Below, one piece after another: positions 11,163-22,369 of a stretch of 64,000 bases of DNA. Under the pieces are notes generated by a model. That model searched no databases. It saw only the letters and a list, made by a program, of their open reading frames with translations, and was not told where the DNA came from. The stretch is from Sesamum alatum (Eukaryota; Streptophyta; Magnoliopsida; Lamiales; Pedaliaceae): positions 27,819,395-27,883,394 of the forward strand of contig JACGWO010000004.1 of the NCBI GenBank assembly GCA_034509735.1, written 5' to 3'. Position 1 is the stretch's first letter, and each line of letters begins with the position of its first letter. A program made the translations under genes and the position numbers.

Positions 11163-11884
11163 TGTTGGACCGAAGTCCTCCAGTGACAAACACTAGAGCA
11201 GAACATAAGTATTGTACAAGCGGGGATTAGGGTTTCAGAAAATCCCTTTTAAATTACAGATCGGGGGAGATTTGAAAAACTTTAAACAGAAAACTGTAAA
11301 CACAAAAACAAACCGGGCACTTAGCACTTTTAGAATCGGCTTAGGGTTCCCTGATCCAGGTGGGTCAGCCCTCGTCCCCAAACACCGGTTGCCCAACCAG
11401 TTGCTTTGATTACTCAGGTACCACAAAGGCACCGAACTCAGAAGACCGATTTAGGTAACCCTTCCACAGAGGTAAGCACAAAGCTTTCACTAAGAAGGTT
11501 CGAACTTATCGGAGGTATTTGAACTCGGAGAGAGAAGAAGGAGAAGGAAATTTCAGGTTAATTCTGCCAAGAGAAGAGGAGAGACTTTATTGTGGAGGAG
11601 TGATGAAGTGTTGATTCGCCAACAGAGGTGACTCACGGCGGCGGTGGAGAAAACCATAGGAGACATGGTTTCGAGGGTTTGGGAATATCACAGAGAAAAG
11701 AGGTGGAGAAGAAGAGGAGACACTTAGGGTTAGAACAAATCGGTCAACAGATCAATATAAGAGGGGAAAGGAAATTGGGTCAGCGAGCTTGGGCTTCGGA
11801 CACACTGAGTAAACAAGCCATCCATGTTGTGCCGGGGGGCGATTGGGCTGAACCTTATTGAGGGAACTTGGGCCATTTCCAACA
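11163..11884 (-). repeat. 5' LTR of copia element 1
   Basis: This 722-bp repeat is nearly identical to 5913-6637. It would have carried the element's promoter on the - strand. Confidence 0.95.
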
Positions 11885-11889
11885 TTAAT

Positions 11890-12600
11890 TATAATCCTTG
11901 ATTGGTCAATTTGGACTATGACGTGGGATGATCACAGTGAGAAATTTGATTTTTTTTTTCGTTATAATTAAAAGTAAAAAATAAAATTTAATCATAATTG
12001 CGCAATGTATATTAGCTGTTGTTTTTGCAAGTGAGACTAAAACATTAAGCATAACAAAAAATCATGACAATTGCTGATTAATCGTAACAAAAAATAATCT
12101 AATAGTCACGATGAATCTGCACATATTAGAATTTTGGGTATGCCCCAAACAAATTGTCAAGATCTTGAATTTTTTTTTAAAAAAAAGAACGGATCCAGAG
12201 TTTATTGAAAAAATCATACTTATTTTGCATATCATACCTTAATTTTTTCATCCCCACATCATAGCTTAATTTTCCTGAGATAATCCCCACATTATAATTT
12301 AATTTTTTTGTCGTTAATATTCTATTTTTTACAGTAATAAGTCAATAATTTTATTTTCTTCTGTCAGAAAAATATTTTATTTATTCTTTGCAAATCTTTT
12401 ACTATTATATAATTTAACAATCAAAGTAAAATTAATTACTTTTAATGAACATGTATTTTTATATTAAAATTATCAAAATATATCATATATATATTTATTT
12501 TTCTTATGTTATAATCATATGGGCACGTGTGTACCCTCAATGGTACCTATATCTAAATATCTACATAACATATACTACACGCTTCCCAAATTAATTCTTT
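11890..12600. other. AT-rich intergenic
   Basis: No gene is visible. The segment 11960-12130 has the 'tcataattg / aatcgtaac' text seen in the CACTA-like MITE remnants. Confidence 0.4.
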
Positions 12601-12604
12601 TGTT

Positions 12605-13125
12605 TTTTGTGATAATTACACCTTCATCTCCTAAAATTTGATATAATTACACATAAATTTTTTGTGATTTGAAGAATTATCATTTAGTACCCTTGACATG
12701 TGTTTTCGTCCAACAAATAGATCACTCGATTAATAAAAAATTCATTGAATTTGTTGAAACTAACAAAAAATTGAATGAAAATTCATATTTACCACCGATT
12801 GACTTATTACCGACTTATTATAAGTCAAACAAATCTTTTATGGTCAAACTATCCTTATATATCTTAACATGCGCTAATGCATGTGAGAAGGTACATTTTC
12901 ACCCTTTAAGGTAGTTTGTCAGAAAAGATCTGTTTGACCTACAATAAGTCAGTAGTAACTAGTAAGTTAATCAGGGATACCATTAAGACTTTTTGTTAAA
13001 ATCAACAAATTTCTTAAATTTTGACTAATTGAGGAATCTATCTATCTGTTGAACGGAAATAAATGTCAAATAGTTTCTCAAATCATATAAAATTTATGTA
13101 TAATTACACCAAACTATAGAGAATG
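12605..13125. mobile_element. MITE family C, copy 1
   Basis: The ends are imperfect inverted repeats around 'aattacac' plus 'cataaatttt' (left) and 'aaatttatgtataattacac' (right). The body matches 56285-56800: both contain a 'caacaaatagat' region, a 'cgaatttgttga' region and a 'ttataagtcaaac' / 'attgcagttcaaa' region. The 81-codon frame in it (12669-12914) corresponds to one in the other copy because the DNA is homologous, not because it is a gene. Confidence 0.6.
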
Positions 13126-13164
13126 CCTATGTAATTCTTTTTTTTTTTTTTTTGGGGGGGGGGG

Positions 13165-13427
13165 GGGTGAATGCAAGAAACTCCCTTGTGATATTACAAA
13201 TGAGCAAATTACCCCATATGAAAAAATAAATAGCAATATACCCCCTGTGTTTTTCAAAATGAAGCAATTTATTCCCCTGTGTTTTTCAAAATGAAGCAAT
13301 TTACCTCCCTGCCTAGGGGGTAAATTGCTTCATTTTTAAAAACATAATGGGGTAAATTACTATTTTTTCATAGGGGGGTAATTTGCTCATTTGCAATATC
13401 ACAAGGGGTTAAATTGCATTAAACCCT
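13165..13427. mobile_element. Palindromic MITE family A, copy
   Basis: The 263-bp segment folds on itself. The left arm 'atattacaaatgagcaaatt' is mirrored by 'aatttgctcatttgcaatat' on the right, and 'tgaagcaatttac' by 'gtaaattgcttca' at the centre. Its left edge is a poly-T/poly-G tract. Other copies lie at 53307-53606 and 54029-54272, and the ends of 4001-5010 are related. Confidence 0.7.
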
Positions 13428-13689
13428 TTCATTAGGATTTTGACGAAAAATATTGATGTTAGCAAAAAAATGATATAAATTTTTAATTTTACCCCATTAA
13501 CATCACCATATAATAATAATGGAAAAAATATAATAATATTAACCCTGCTCTCTCTATATATATTATGCTATCCCCTTATAAATATAAAAATATACATAAA
13601 AATATTAAATTAAAAGTTTATATAAATCTTTTTTTTCTAATTTATTTTTTCTTCTCTTTGAGTGAGCTATCCAAATGGAATTTGACTAC

Positions 13690-13968
13690 TAGAAAAAGGT
13701 ATGTGGGTCCCAACATGTTGGTGTGTGGACTGTGACGACACCTGAGCTGCCGGTGTACGGGAATTTTGCCCCACCGTTCAACAAACAAAGGCCGGCCCGT
13801 GATGGCGACTTCTGTAGACTTCCATCAGAATCTTCTTCTGTGGGACCCTCCAAGATCTACCCGATGGAGATCCGACGCGATGAGCTGTATGGCACTGCAG
13901 CAATCCCCGGGCCAACCCGTTTAGCAGTTGAACCTTTTCTTTTTAAACAAAAAATAAATAAATAAATA
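13690..13968 (+). CDS. Unrecognised GC-richer open segment
   Basis: An open frame runs in register from about 13696 to 13965. It gives a compositionally normal peptide of about 90 residues that includes 'TVTTPELPVYGNFAPPF' and 'KIYPMEIRRDELYGTAAI'. Base composition jumps to roughly half GC compared with the AT-rich flanks. There is no in-frame ATG near the start and no clear intron signals, so it is more likely one exon or a captured or retroposed fragment than a whole gene. I do not recognise the family. Confidence 0.3.
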
Positions 13969-14585
13969 AAAACGAGTCTTGTAATTTCATCTTACCTCAT
14001 TTTATTTTAATGATATGATAAAAAATTAGTTTATGAGAGTTTTTTTTGTAGTATGTGATTGGATATTCATTTAGCTAAGTTATCACTACTAATTATTATA
14101 CTATTTGTAATTATAAACTGTCTTACAAGATTTTTCATTTTAAACTAATAAGATAAATCCTATTTTTATCGATATAATATAAATTTATAAATATATCTTA
14201 AATAACGGTAGATATCATCAAAAGTTTATATTTATTAAGCCACAGCTATGCTCATGTACAAAACTCCAAAAAAGAGGAAAGTTTCAATTTAGTCCCTCCA
14301 ATTTTTAATATATACAAATTTCAACTTATGATTAAATTAATATTTTCTTAATAATTACCAATTAGCCCCTCAGTTAGGTATAAAATTCTATGGACGTCAC
14401 ATTTCTCCATTTATATCCTAAAAACTTGATCTTCTAATAATGATTAATTAATTCCCAAGTTAAATTTTATACAAGTCATTGTGCATGTATATAACAAATA
14501 ATCTCTCAAGTTTTAAAATATATTATAAATTATAAGAATAAAATATATAAATCAACATATTGTATTTTTAAAAAAAAGAAAGGAA
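13969..14585. other. AT-rich intergenic with LTR-edge-like fragment
   Basis: No gene is visible. Region 14278-14400 ('caatttagtccctccaattt' through 'tctatggacgtcacattt') matches the edge of the 2.2-kb LTRs at 29.2 and 31.9 kb, so it is a fragment of that LTR family. Confidence 0.6.
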
Positions 14586-14599
14586 AAAATTAATTTAAG

Positions 14600-15325
14600 G
14601 ATATGATTGGTACGAGGGAATGGATTAGGAATGAAATGAACATTCATAATATCATTCCAACACATGTATAACTTAGGAATAGCAATACCCATTCCCATAA
14701 GTATGGGATAAGACATTCTCCCACTTACCCATGATTTTAGCTATTTCCAATAGACTGGGAATATATTATTTTTTTTATATTGCTAAAATAACTTTTAACA
14801 AAATCATAGTTGCAAGATTTATAATCATAAAATTATATATTATTTTCAATACATTAAATAAAATGAATATCAATATAAAATATTTAAATGTGTTACCAAA
14901 ATATATAATATAAAAACTTAAACTTGTAAATATTTTATTAAATATAATGTAAAGTTATTAACATCTTTATATGCATTTTACGAAATATTACTATAAGTAT
15001 AAAATATTGTATAATAGCATAGACACCATCTTTATATGCATTTTACCAAATATGACTAGAAGTATAAAATATTGTATAGTAGAATATACACTATATTGTT
15101 GTATTCTATTTTTTCTATATGTATGTTAAAGTATGTAAACAATAAGTATTTATTTAGAAAAATAAATATATGAAAATATCCTACAATATATGTGATAAAT
15201 TCATAAATAATTCCGTTGGTATACCAATCTATGAATGATATACTAAAATCATTTCATTCCCACTTTTATTCCATTCTTAGATTTATTTTATTTCTTCTAA
15301 ATTTATTCTTATATACCAATCACCC
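14600..15325. mobile_element. Candidate non-autonomous DNA transposon (GATTGGTA ends)
   Basis: The left end 'ggatatgattggtacgag' and the complement of the right end 'gggggtgattggtatata' match. Inner text ('ggaatgaaatgaa' and 'tcatttcattccc') is also inverted. The 0.7-kb AT-rich interior is non-coding. TIRs of this GGG..TGATTGGT type are common in plant hAT and Harbinger MITEs. No clear target duplication was found. Confidence 0.5.
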
Positions 15326-15834
15326 CCAAAAAGTATTATCGACATAACAAAATATTTGGTGTAGTGGTGGCACAAAGAGTCGTTTGTGATTGAAAAGTTC
15401 ATTTTTTTTATATTAATATTAATAATGAATGGAGTTTCATAATTGATAACCTCCTCAAAATGAAGATTTATACTAAATAATGATTACTGGTTTATTTTCT
15501 TGACAGATAAGTTAGAAAATCACAGATATTCTGTTTCTTTCACTATATCTTGTTTTTTTTTCTTTTTATCATTTTGATTATTGTCATTCGTACTTGTTTT
15601 TGTCAAAATATCTTTTATTAATTTTTTTTTAATTTGCAAGGAAGCCTTTTTATCTTTTTCAGTATACAATATTTATTCGTATTTTCATGAATATTGAAAA
15701 TTGTTGATATGAAAGTTAAATCTTTTAGGCCCTATTTTTACTGGTATATTTGTGGGAATTCCTGACTTAGTCAAAGCCCTTTAAATTTTAAGGTACTTGT
15801 AGGAAGGCTTACAATTATTTTTATAACTCATAAA

Positions 15835-16284
15835 AAATTCATTTTCTTTTTTTATGTGGTACTTTCTTTTTTTATGTGGTACAAGTTTTAGATGAGTCGA
15901 TAATTTATTACTATAGCTTTTATCATCTCTTTAAGAGTATGATATTTACGCTCGTTAACACCACTTGATCATTGGGATGATTAAAGAACAAATGTTTGAT
16001 GAATAATGCCAAATTCTGAACAGAATTCTTCGTATAATGCTCTATGTTCTTTGCCTCTATTAATTGCTAGCTTTTATTATCGGATAAATTAATTTTTAAC
16101 TTCATTTTTATAAAGTTTGAAAGTTCTCAAGGCTTCAATATGTTCTAGCAAATCTATGCAACAATATCTAGTGTTATCATCGGAAAAAAATAAATAAATA
16201 TATTTTTCCACTTCTAGTTTGCACTAACCTCAAATCATAAGTATCATTGTAAACGAATTTTAGAGGTCATATGTTCCTTTCAAA
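15835..16284 (-). pseudogene. Relic of a Ty1-copia integrase
   Basis: Translated on the - strand, 16055 to 15995 gives 'LYEEFCSEFGIIHQTF', and shortly after (about 15960 to 15918) 'VNERKYHTLKEMIKA'. Together these match the copia integrase stretch '..EFC..GI.H......NG..ER.N.TL.EM...'. Stops lie between the two. Upstream text such as 'DNTRYCCIDLLEH' corresponds to the 'DD.SRY....' part of the core. No LTRs were found for it. Confidence 0.6.
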
Positions 16285-16613
16285 TAAATAAAAGGGTTAA
16301 AAGCAAACACCCCCCAACCTTTGAGTCCTTTTGCATTTTACCCTCTAACTATTTTTTTACAAGTCACCTCCTAACCTTTACATTTTAACACTACGCACTT
16401 TTTGGGGAATAATGATAGAATATTCTGGAGGGTGTGCACACACGCACTAGGATGATTTTATGGCTGGGTAAAGATGTAATTTCACAACCCAATGTTTCTT
16501 TAAAAAAACGTAAATTAAAAAAGAACCCCAAGAAGGTCTTCTTCTTCATCCACCATAGCCGGTCACCTTCTTCTTCTTCTTCAAAACGACCTAAAGTTTT
16601 GGGGGAGGGGGGG

Positions 16614-16964
16614 TGACAAGAAGAAGACTTCTGAACAGAGTCAGCCATGGAGGAATCAAATTTCAAGAATGGAAGACAACTTTCTTATCAAAATTGGAAA
16701 TACAGTGTTCAGTAAGAAGACCTCTATTAAGAGAGGTAATTTACCTAACTAACTAACTAATAAACCGCTGACTAACAAGTTCAGCTAAAGAAATGTCAAC
16801 AACTTAAAGAAAACATACTTACGCTTTACATAAAGAAACACGACAACAAGATAAACACAAAAGAGCTAAGTCGCATTTTCCAGTTAGTACGACCTTTTAA
16901 GTTGTACTTAGCCAAACAACAAACCAAACAACAAACAAATGGCCAGCTACTGCTAAAGCTTTCA
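16614..16964 (-). repeat. 3' LTR of copia element 2
   Basis: This 351-bp copy starts TG and ends CA. It lacks about 15 bp present in the other LTR and differs at scattered positions. Confidence 0.95.
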
Positions 16965-16972
16965 CCCCCTCC

Positions 16973-18019
16973 TCAAGGTGGACTTGGTGTGAAGTTCATC
17001 AAGCCCAACTTGCAAACCAAGTTATAGAACACAGGACCAGTAAGTGTCTTCGTAAACAAATTCGCCAACTGCAGTCGTGAGGGTACATGCTGTGGTGCCA
17101 AGAAACCTGTCTTATATTTGTTCCTGACTAAGTGACAGTCGATTTCCAAGTGTTTCGTGCGTTCATGAAACACAGGATTTGCCACAATGTGAAGTGCTGC
17201 TTGATTATCGCACAACAAAAGTATTGGAGTTGGTACCTGGAAGCCCAGGTCTTGCAACAAATTAAAAATCCAGGTTATTTCACAAGTTGTGGTGCCCAAA
17301 CTCCTGTATTCAGCTTCGGCTGTTGACCTTGAAATTGTATTATGCTTCTTTGTTTTCCAAGAAACAAGAGATTGACCAAGTAGCACACAGTAGCCAGTAA
17401 GGGATCTTCTTGTGTCCACACAAGATGCCCAGTCAGCATCATAATAAACATTTAGCTGGAGTTAATTCTTCGCTGCAAAGAAAAGCCCCTTATTGACTGT
17501 CCTTTTCAGGTACCTGAGGAGATGCACAGCAGCATCCCAATGCTGTTTGCATGGTGCTTGCATGAATTGACTGAGTTGTTGCGCCGCATGACATATATCT
17601 GGTCGTGTAAATCCTAGATACAAAATGCGTCCAATTAGTCTTCTGTACAACTCAGGATGCTCTAGAAGATTACCTACTTTAGAGGTAAATTTTATCCCTG
17701 TGGGCAAAGGTGTGGTAGTAGTCTTTGCTTGGTTGATCCCTCCATCAGCTACCATATCCCGAATGTATTTGCTTTGTGTTACTGCAATTCCTTCAGGGCT
17801 ACGAGCGATCTCCAGACCCAGGAAGTACTTAGCCTCCCCAAGATCTTTGATAGAGTATAGTCTGTCAAGGTAGGCTTTCAGTTTCTGTATTTCTTCTAGA
17901 GAGTTACCTGCAAGCAATATGTCATCTACATAAACAAGAAGAGCCCAAAAAACTAGATGGAGTGGATTTAGTGAACAAACAATAGTCATGTCTTGATTGG
18001 CTGAAGCCAAGCTCCTCAA
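16973..18019 (-). pseudogene. Copia 2 RT 3' part and RNase H, broken
   Basis: From 18019 downward: 'LLVYVDDILLAGNS' (the YVDD active site), 'IKDLGEAKYFLGLEIA', 'TRPDICHAAQQLSQFM', then a stop at 17462. RNase H continues in another frame at 17419-16973 with '[14 protein letters not shown]', '[14 protein letters not shown]' and '[11 protein letters not shown]', and ends just before the polypurine tract. The key acidic residues of RNase H are visible. Confidence 0.9.
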
Positions 18020-18578
18020 TCCTTGCAGTGAATTCAGTGTTCCACTGCCTTGAAGCCTGCTTCAGTCCATAGAGCAACCTTTTAAGTTTGCACACATGTC
18101 CTTCAGGGACTGGATAGCCTTCAGGAGCCTTCATGTATAGCTCCTCATCCAGGTACCCATGCAGGAAGGTGTTATTGATGTCAATATGATGCAGATACCA
18201 GTTTGACATCGCTGCCACTGCCAATAAGGTTCTAACCGTGACTGATTTTGCTACAGGTGAGAAACTCTCAATGTAGTCAACTCCTTCTACTTGGGTATAC
18301 CCCTTTGCAACCAGACGAGCCTTGTATTTGTTAATGGTGCCATCACTGTTTAATTTCAGCTTGTATATCCATCTACTCCCAATGGCCTTTTTTCCTTCTA
18401 GAAGGGGTGTGACATCCCAGGTACTGTTCTGTTCAAGTGAGGTCAGTTCAGCCTGCATGGCTGCTCTCCATGCTTCATGTTTGGAAGCTTGAATGTAACT
18501 TCGTGGTTCCTGCGTGTTAGTAAGAGCAGCCAGAAAGCAAGTATGCACAGGAAAAAAAAACAGTGATAGATAGTGCAC
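17922..18578 (-). pseudogene. Copia 2 reverse transcriptase 5' part
   Basis: The frame contains 'GSRWIYKLKLNSDGTI', '[18 protein letters not shown]', 'ETFSPV'-like text (ESFSPVAK) and 'LLYGLKQASRQWN'. These are the standard RT palm and finger blocks of copia elements. A frameshift before the YVDD motif separates it from the downstream part at 17462-18019. Confidence 0.9.
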
Positions 18579-19257
18579 CTTGATCTATAGTAGTTTGATT
18601 GCAATAGAAATCATCCATCCAAGCAGGTCTGGTAGTAACACGGGTGGACCTGCGGGCTGGTTCTATGCCATGTTCAGAAGGATTATCTTCTACACTGACT
18701 GATTCTACAGCAGCCTGCTTAGGTGAGGGCAGTAGGGTTTCATTATCCTCTTCTGAATCTATGTGAACAGGACACGTTACAGGGTCTAATTGTCTACCTT
18801 CATAGGGAAACACTTCTTCATGGAAAACAACATCCCTAGAGGTGAATATCTTCCGGGTGTTTACATCAAAAATCTTGTACCCTTTCTGTCCTACTGCATA
18901 CCCAACAAAAACTCCTTTAATGGCCCTAGCATCAAACTTCTTCTTTTGGGGTTGTGTATTAGTGGCAAAACAAAGAGTGCTAAATACTTTCATATGCTCA
19001 TAGCTGGGGGTGTGTTTATACAATAGTTCATAAGGTGTTTTCCAGTCCAGGTTTTGTGAAGGCAGCTTATTTACAATGTAGGTGGCTGTTAAAATAGCTT
19101 CAGACCAAAACATACTAGGAGCATTGGACTGAAACATTAAGGCTCCTGCAATTTGTAAAAAGTTTTTGTGTTTACGTTCCACAACACCATTTTGTTGTGG
19201 AGTGTAAGCACAACTCCTTTGATGAATAATGTCTTCTTTTTTCATAAATGTTGACAT
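18517..19257 (-). pseudogene. Copia 2 integrase C-terminal half and linker
   Basis: The frame opens with 'AYTPQQNGVVERKHKNFLQI', the end of the integrase core with its catalytic Glu. It continues through the 'WSEAILTATYIVNKLPS' block to 'FVGYAVGQKGYKIFD', then an acidic linker. It is separated by a frameshift from the first half of integrase. Confidence 0.9.
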
Positions 19258-20447
19258 TCATGTCCAATAAATTCAACACCATTATCACTACGTAAAACTT
19301 TAATCCTTTTTCCAAATTGAGTAAGTATCATTTGGTGGAATGCTTTTAGAACATGCAAAGTTTGGGCCTTATATCTCATTAGATAAGTCCATATGCTCCT
19401 ACTATGATCATCCACCAATGTCAACATATAAGTGCAGTGCGACAGGGAATGCTGATTGTAGGGGCCCCATACATCAATATGCACAATATCAAACACATTA
19501 TTGGCACGAGATTTACTTAAAGGAAAACTCAACCTGTGTTGTTTAGCTAAAGGGCAGATTTCACACAGCTTTAAAGCACTTTTATTATTCAACAGAAAAT
19601 CCAAACGATTCAATATAATGGAAGAAGTGTGGCCTAGTCGTCTATGCCACAAATTGATATCATAATTAGTAACACTTAAGCCTATTTCTTGAGTTTGTTT
19701 CAGCCACTGTTTGATAGTACTAGAGTCGAAGGAACTGTTGTCCAAAATGTACAATTTTCCTAAAAGCTTTGCTACAACCACAGTTTGTTTAATCCTGTGG
19801 TCCTGCAAAAAACAACAGGAGGGCAGGAACTTGAATCTAATATCAGTGTTGTCACACATTTTGCTAACAGATAACAAATTGAATTTCAATGAAGGAATAT
19901 GCAGCACATTTTGAAGCCTGAGATCATTAGACAGTGGAACTTCACCTACAGTGTGAACATTCTGTTTTGATCCGTCTGCCAAGTGCACAAAGGTTTTAAC
20001 TTTATTGTTCTTAGTGTGATCAAATAAAGAGAGGTTATTACACATATGGCTAGTCGCACCACTATCAATAATCCAAGAATTTTCAGAAATAACACCAGGA
20101 TGAATAAGCATGTTACCTGCAAAGTCATCAAATTCTGCAAAGCTATCCTCCTCCATTTGTGACTCAGCATCCCCATCTTCAAGTAATCGCATAAGCTGCA
20201 TTTGTATGAATTCAGAAATTGATTCATTGTCCATAGCGTGCTGGACAGATTCCTGATCAGTTCCTTGACTGTCAGTGGTGCTCATAGCTCTACCTACAGT
20301 GGATGACCCTTTTTTTCTCTGATCTTGAAGGGTTTTATACCAGTCCGGGTATCCGTGGATTTCGAAATAATGCTTTCTCAAATGTCCAGATTTGCGACAA
20401 TGGTGCAGAATTGGTTCTTCTTTTCTTGCATGCCTCCTTTTCTCCAC
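19242..20447 (-). pseudogene. Copia 2 zinc knuckle, protease and integrase N-terminal half
   Basis: The 401-codon frame holds four blocks. The first is a degenerate zinc knuckle ('HHCRKSGHLRKHYFEIHGYP', with expected first and last Cys replaced by His and Tyr). The second is an intact protease site ('WIIDSGATSHM'). The third is the pre-integrase domain ('NLWHRRLGHTSS', 'CEICPLAKQHR'). The fourth is the integrase core with 'HIDVWGPY' and 'LRSDNGVEF'. It frameshifts after the second catalytic Asp. Confidence 0.9.
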
Positions 20448-21196
20448 TGGTTCTGTCCACCATTTCTTAGTGGGTTTCTTCCCTGCATGGCCATACCCGT
20501 GTTTGTGGAGCTTATCTCCCTTTGTCTTTCAGTCATCAGAATTATGGTGTAGGCCTTGGTTACAGTAGGGAGAGGCTCCATCATCAAGATTTGGCTTCTG
20601 ACTGCATCAAACGAATCATCGGGACCCATCAGAAACTGCATAAGGTGATCTCTCTGATGGAGATCAGTCACCTGCTTTGCAGCTCCACAGCTACAGGAAG
20701 GTACAACTACTAGGCAACACAACTCATCCCACAACTTCTTGAGTCTACTGAAATAGGTTGAAACAGACAACGATCCTTGGGTGGCTGAGGCAATTTTCCT
20801 TCGAAGTTGGTATATTTGGGGTCTATTACTAACCCCAAACCTTTCTTCCAAATCCAGCCACAAATCCTTGACGTTTCAACATAAAGAAATGATTCTACAA
20901 TATCTTTCGAAACTGAGTTAAGAATCCAAGAGATTACCATGCTATCTGCCCTCGCCCATTGTTCAAAGTCATCTGTTGAGTCGTCTGGTTTAGGGTTTGT
21001 CCCGATTATGAAACCCAGCTTCATTTTTGCCCTAAGAGCGATTCGGATCGATCTGCTCCAGGCCAGAAAGTTAGTTCCATCTAACAGGTTGGAGACGAGG
21101 ATGGTGACAGGGTTTGTCGTTCTCTTGTACCTTCAAGAAATCGGAGTCTGCGTCGATTTTCTTGCCTTTGTTGTTGGGCTTGGTAGGGCTTGCCAT
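20378..21196 (-). pseudogene. Copia 2 gag, broken
   Basis: The start is the ATG at 21196 (MASPTKPNNKGKKIDADSDF), 89 bases inside the 5' LTR. A frameshift occurs near 'ENDKP'. The next frame gives 'NLLDGTNFLAWSRSIRIALR' and 'AKMKLGFIIGT', a UBN2/Retrotran_gag-type domain. A second frameshift precedes 'MWLDLEERFGVSNRPQIYQL'. The structural protein cannot be made intact. Confidence 0.85.
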
Positions 21197-21284
21197 GGTT
21201 GATTTTTTTAGAAATTTCAGACTATGCGGAAACGTGATTTCGAGGGTTAAGAAGGAGAGAAATCAGTACCAGGCTCTGGTACCA

Positions 21285-21650
21285 TGACAAGAAGAAGACT
21301 TCTGAACAGAGTCAGCCATGGAGGAATCAGATTTCAAGAATGGAAGGCAACTTTTCTTATCAAAATTGGAAGTACAGTGTTCAGTACGAAGACCTCTATT
21401 AATAGAGGTAATTTACCTAACTAGATTAATTAACCTCTCTAACTAATGAACCGCTGACAAACAAGTTCAGCTAAAGAAACGTCAACAACTTAAAGAAAAC
21501 GTACTTACGCTTTACATAAACAAACACGACAATAAGATAAACACAAAAGAGCTAAGTCGCATTTTCCAGTTAGTACGACCTTTTAAGTCGTACTTAGCCG
21601 AACAACAAACCAAACAACAAACAAATGGCCAGCTGCTGCTAAAGCTTTCA
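21285..21650 (-). repeat. 5' LTR of copia element 2
   Basis: This 366-bp repeat matches 16614-16964. The primer-binding site complement lies immediately to its left (21267-21284). Confidence 0.95.
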
Positions 21651-22068
21651 GGGGGAGGGGGGGTGCAAAGCTCTTCAATTATGAAATTGAAACAATATCT
21701 TTTTCTCTCTTCTATCCTTCAACACTAAAGCTAAAAAACACGTCAAATTTCTCCGACGCCCTCTTTCTAGTCGGGGAGCCGTCGTCCTGCTGTCGTCGAT
21801 TTTTCTCTGAACCTCCTTAACACCCGGACCATCTCCCTCACATCTATTTCTCCGATTATCCCCTCTACTCCAAATGGATCCTTCTTTTTCATCACAATCA
21901 AAATTCCTTTTTGGGTGAGGAGACTCATATTCTTGTAGTGATTGTGATAGAGTAGATATTGATGCAATGGGAGTGGGACCAAAGGAGAGAGGCAAGGATT
22001 CTCTCCATTATCTTCACCATGAAAATAAAAGAGAAAGATTCATCTTCACCATGAAAGCAAAAGAGAGG

Positions 22069-22072
<4 letters not shown>

Positions 22073-22108
<36 letters not shown>
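22073..22108. repeat. (GA)n microsatellite
   Basis: A run of about 17 GA units lies inside the right half of the Mutator-like element. Confidence 0.9.
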
Positions 22109-22111
<3 letters not shown>

Positions 22112-22369
22112 TGCTATGCAAAGTTTTTTACTTATTTTGTTTTATTTTTTTAAAAAATTGTAATGAAAAATTATAATTTTACCCAGTCATAAAATTGTCC
22201 TAAGGTGCGTGTGCACACACCCCAGAATATTTCATTATTATTCCCTAAAAAGTGCAAAGTGCTACAAAATGTAAAGATTGGGAGGTGACTTGTGAAAAAA
22301 AATGGTTGGGGGGTAAAGTGCAAAACGACCCAAAAGTTGAGGGGTGTCTGCTTTTAACCCTAAATAAAA

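Larger units (their letters stand above)
5913..11884 (-). mobile_element. Copia element 1: full-length decayed Ty1-copia retrotransposon
   Basis: LTRs lie at 5913-6637 and 11163-11884, both running from TGTTGGACC to TTTCCAACA. The 5-bp target duplication TTAAT is exact on both sides (5908-5912 and 11885-11889). The element reads on the - strand: the primer-binding site TGGTATCAAAGCC abuts the right LTR and the polypurine tract AAAGTGGAGA abuts the left. The order gag, protease, integrase, reverse transcriptase, RNase H is the Ty1-copia order. About 28 differences counted by eye between the LTRs (about 4%), plus stops and frameshifts, make it an old, dead copy. Confidence 0.95.
16614..21650 (-). 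mobile_element. Copia element 2: full-length decayed Ty1-copia retrotransposon
   Basis: LTRs lie at 16614-16964 (351 bp) and 21285-21650 (366 bp), TGACAAGAAG to AAAGCTTTCA; the right one has an extra 15 bp near 21425. The primer-binding site TGGTACCAGAGCC abuts the right LTR and the purine tract TTGAGGAGGGGG abuts the left, so it reads on the - strand. Identical 13-bp GGGGGAGGGGGGG tracts flank both ends; a copia target duplication is normally 5 bp (GGGGG here). All pol domains are present but frame-shifted. The domain text resembles small-LTR plant copia lineages, though the lineage is not certain. Confidence 0.95.
16294..22360. mobile_element. Mutator-like element split by copia element 2
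   Basis: Inverted termini match over about 160 bp: left GGGTTAAAAGCAAACACCCC, right complement GGGTTAAAAGCAGACACCCC, both continuing through 'tcacctcc' and 'gtgtgcacac'. The 9-bp sequence TAAATAAAA lies directly outside both ends (16285-16293 and 22361-22369), a perfect Mutator-length duplication. Without the copia insertion the element would be about 1.0 kb. Its own interior (16430-16613 and 21664-22200) is non-coding or unrecognised and carries a (GA)n run at 22073-22108. A related but diverged element appears to start at 35279. Confidence 0.85.

Noticed and set aside
13423..13435. Target duplication for the MITE at 13165
   Set aside because: The left flank is a poly-T/poly-G run, so no duplication can be assigned.
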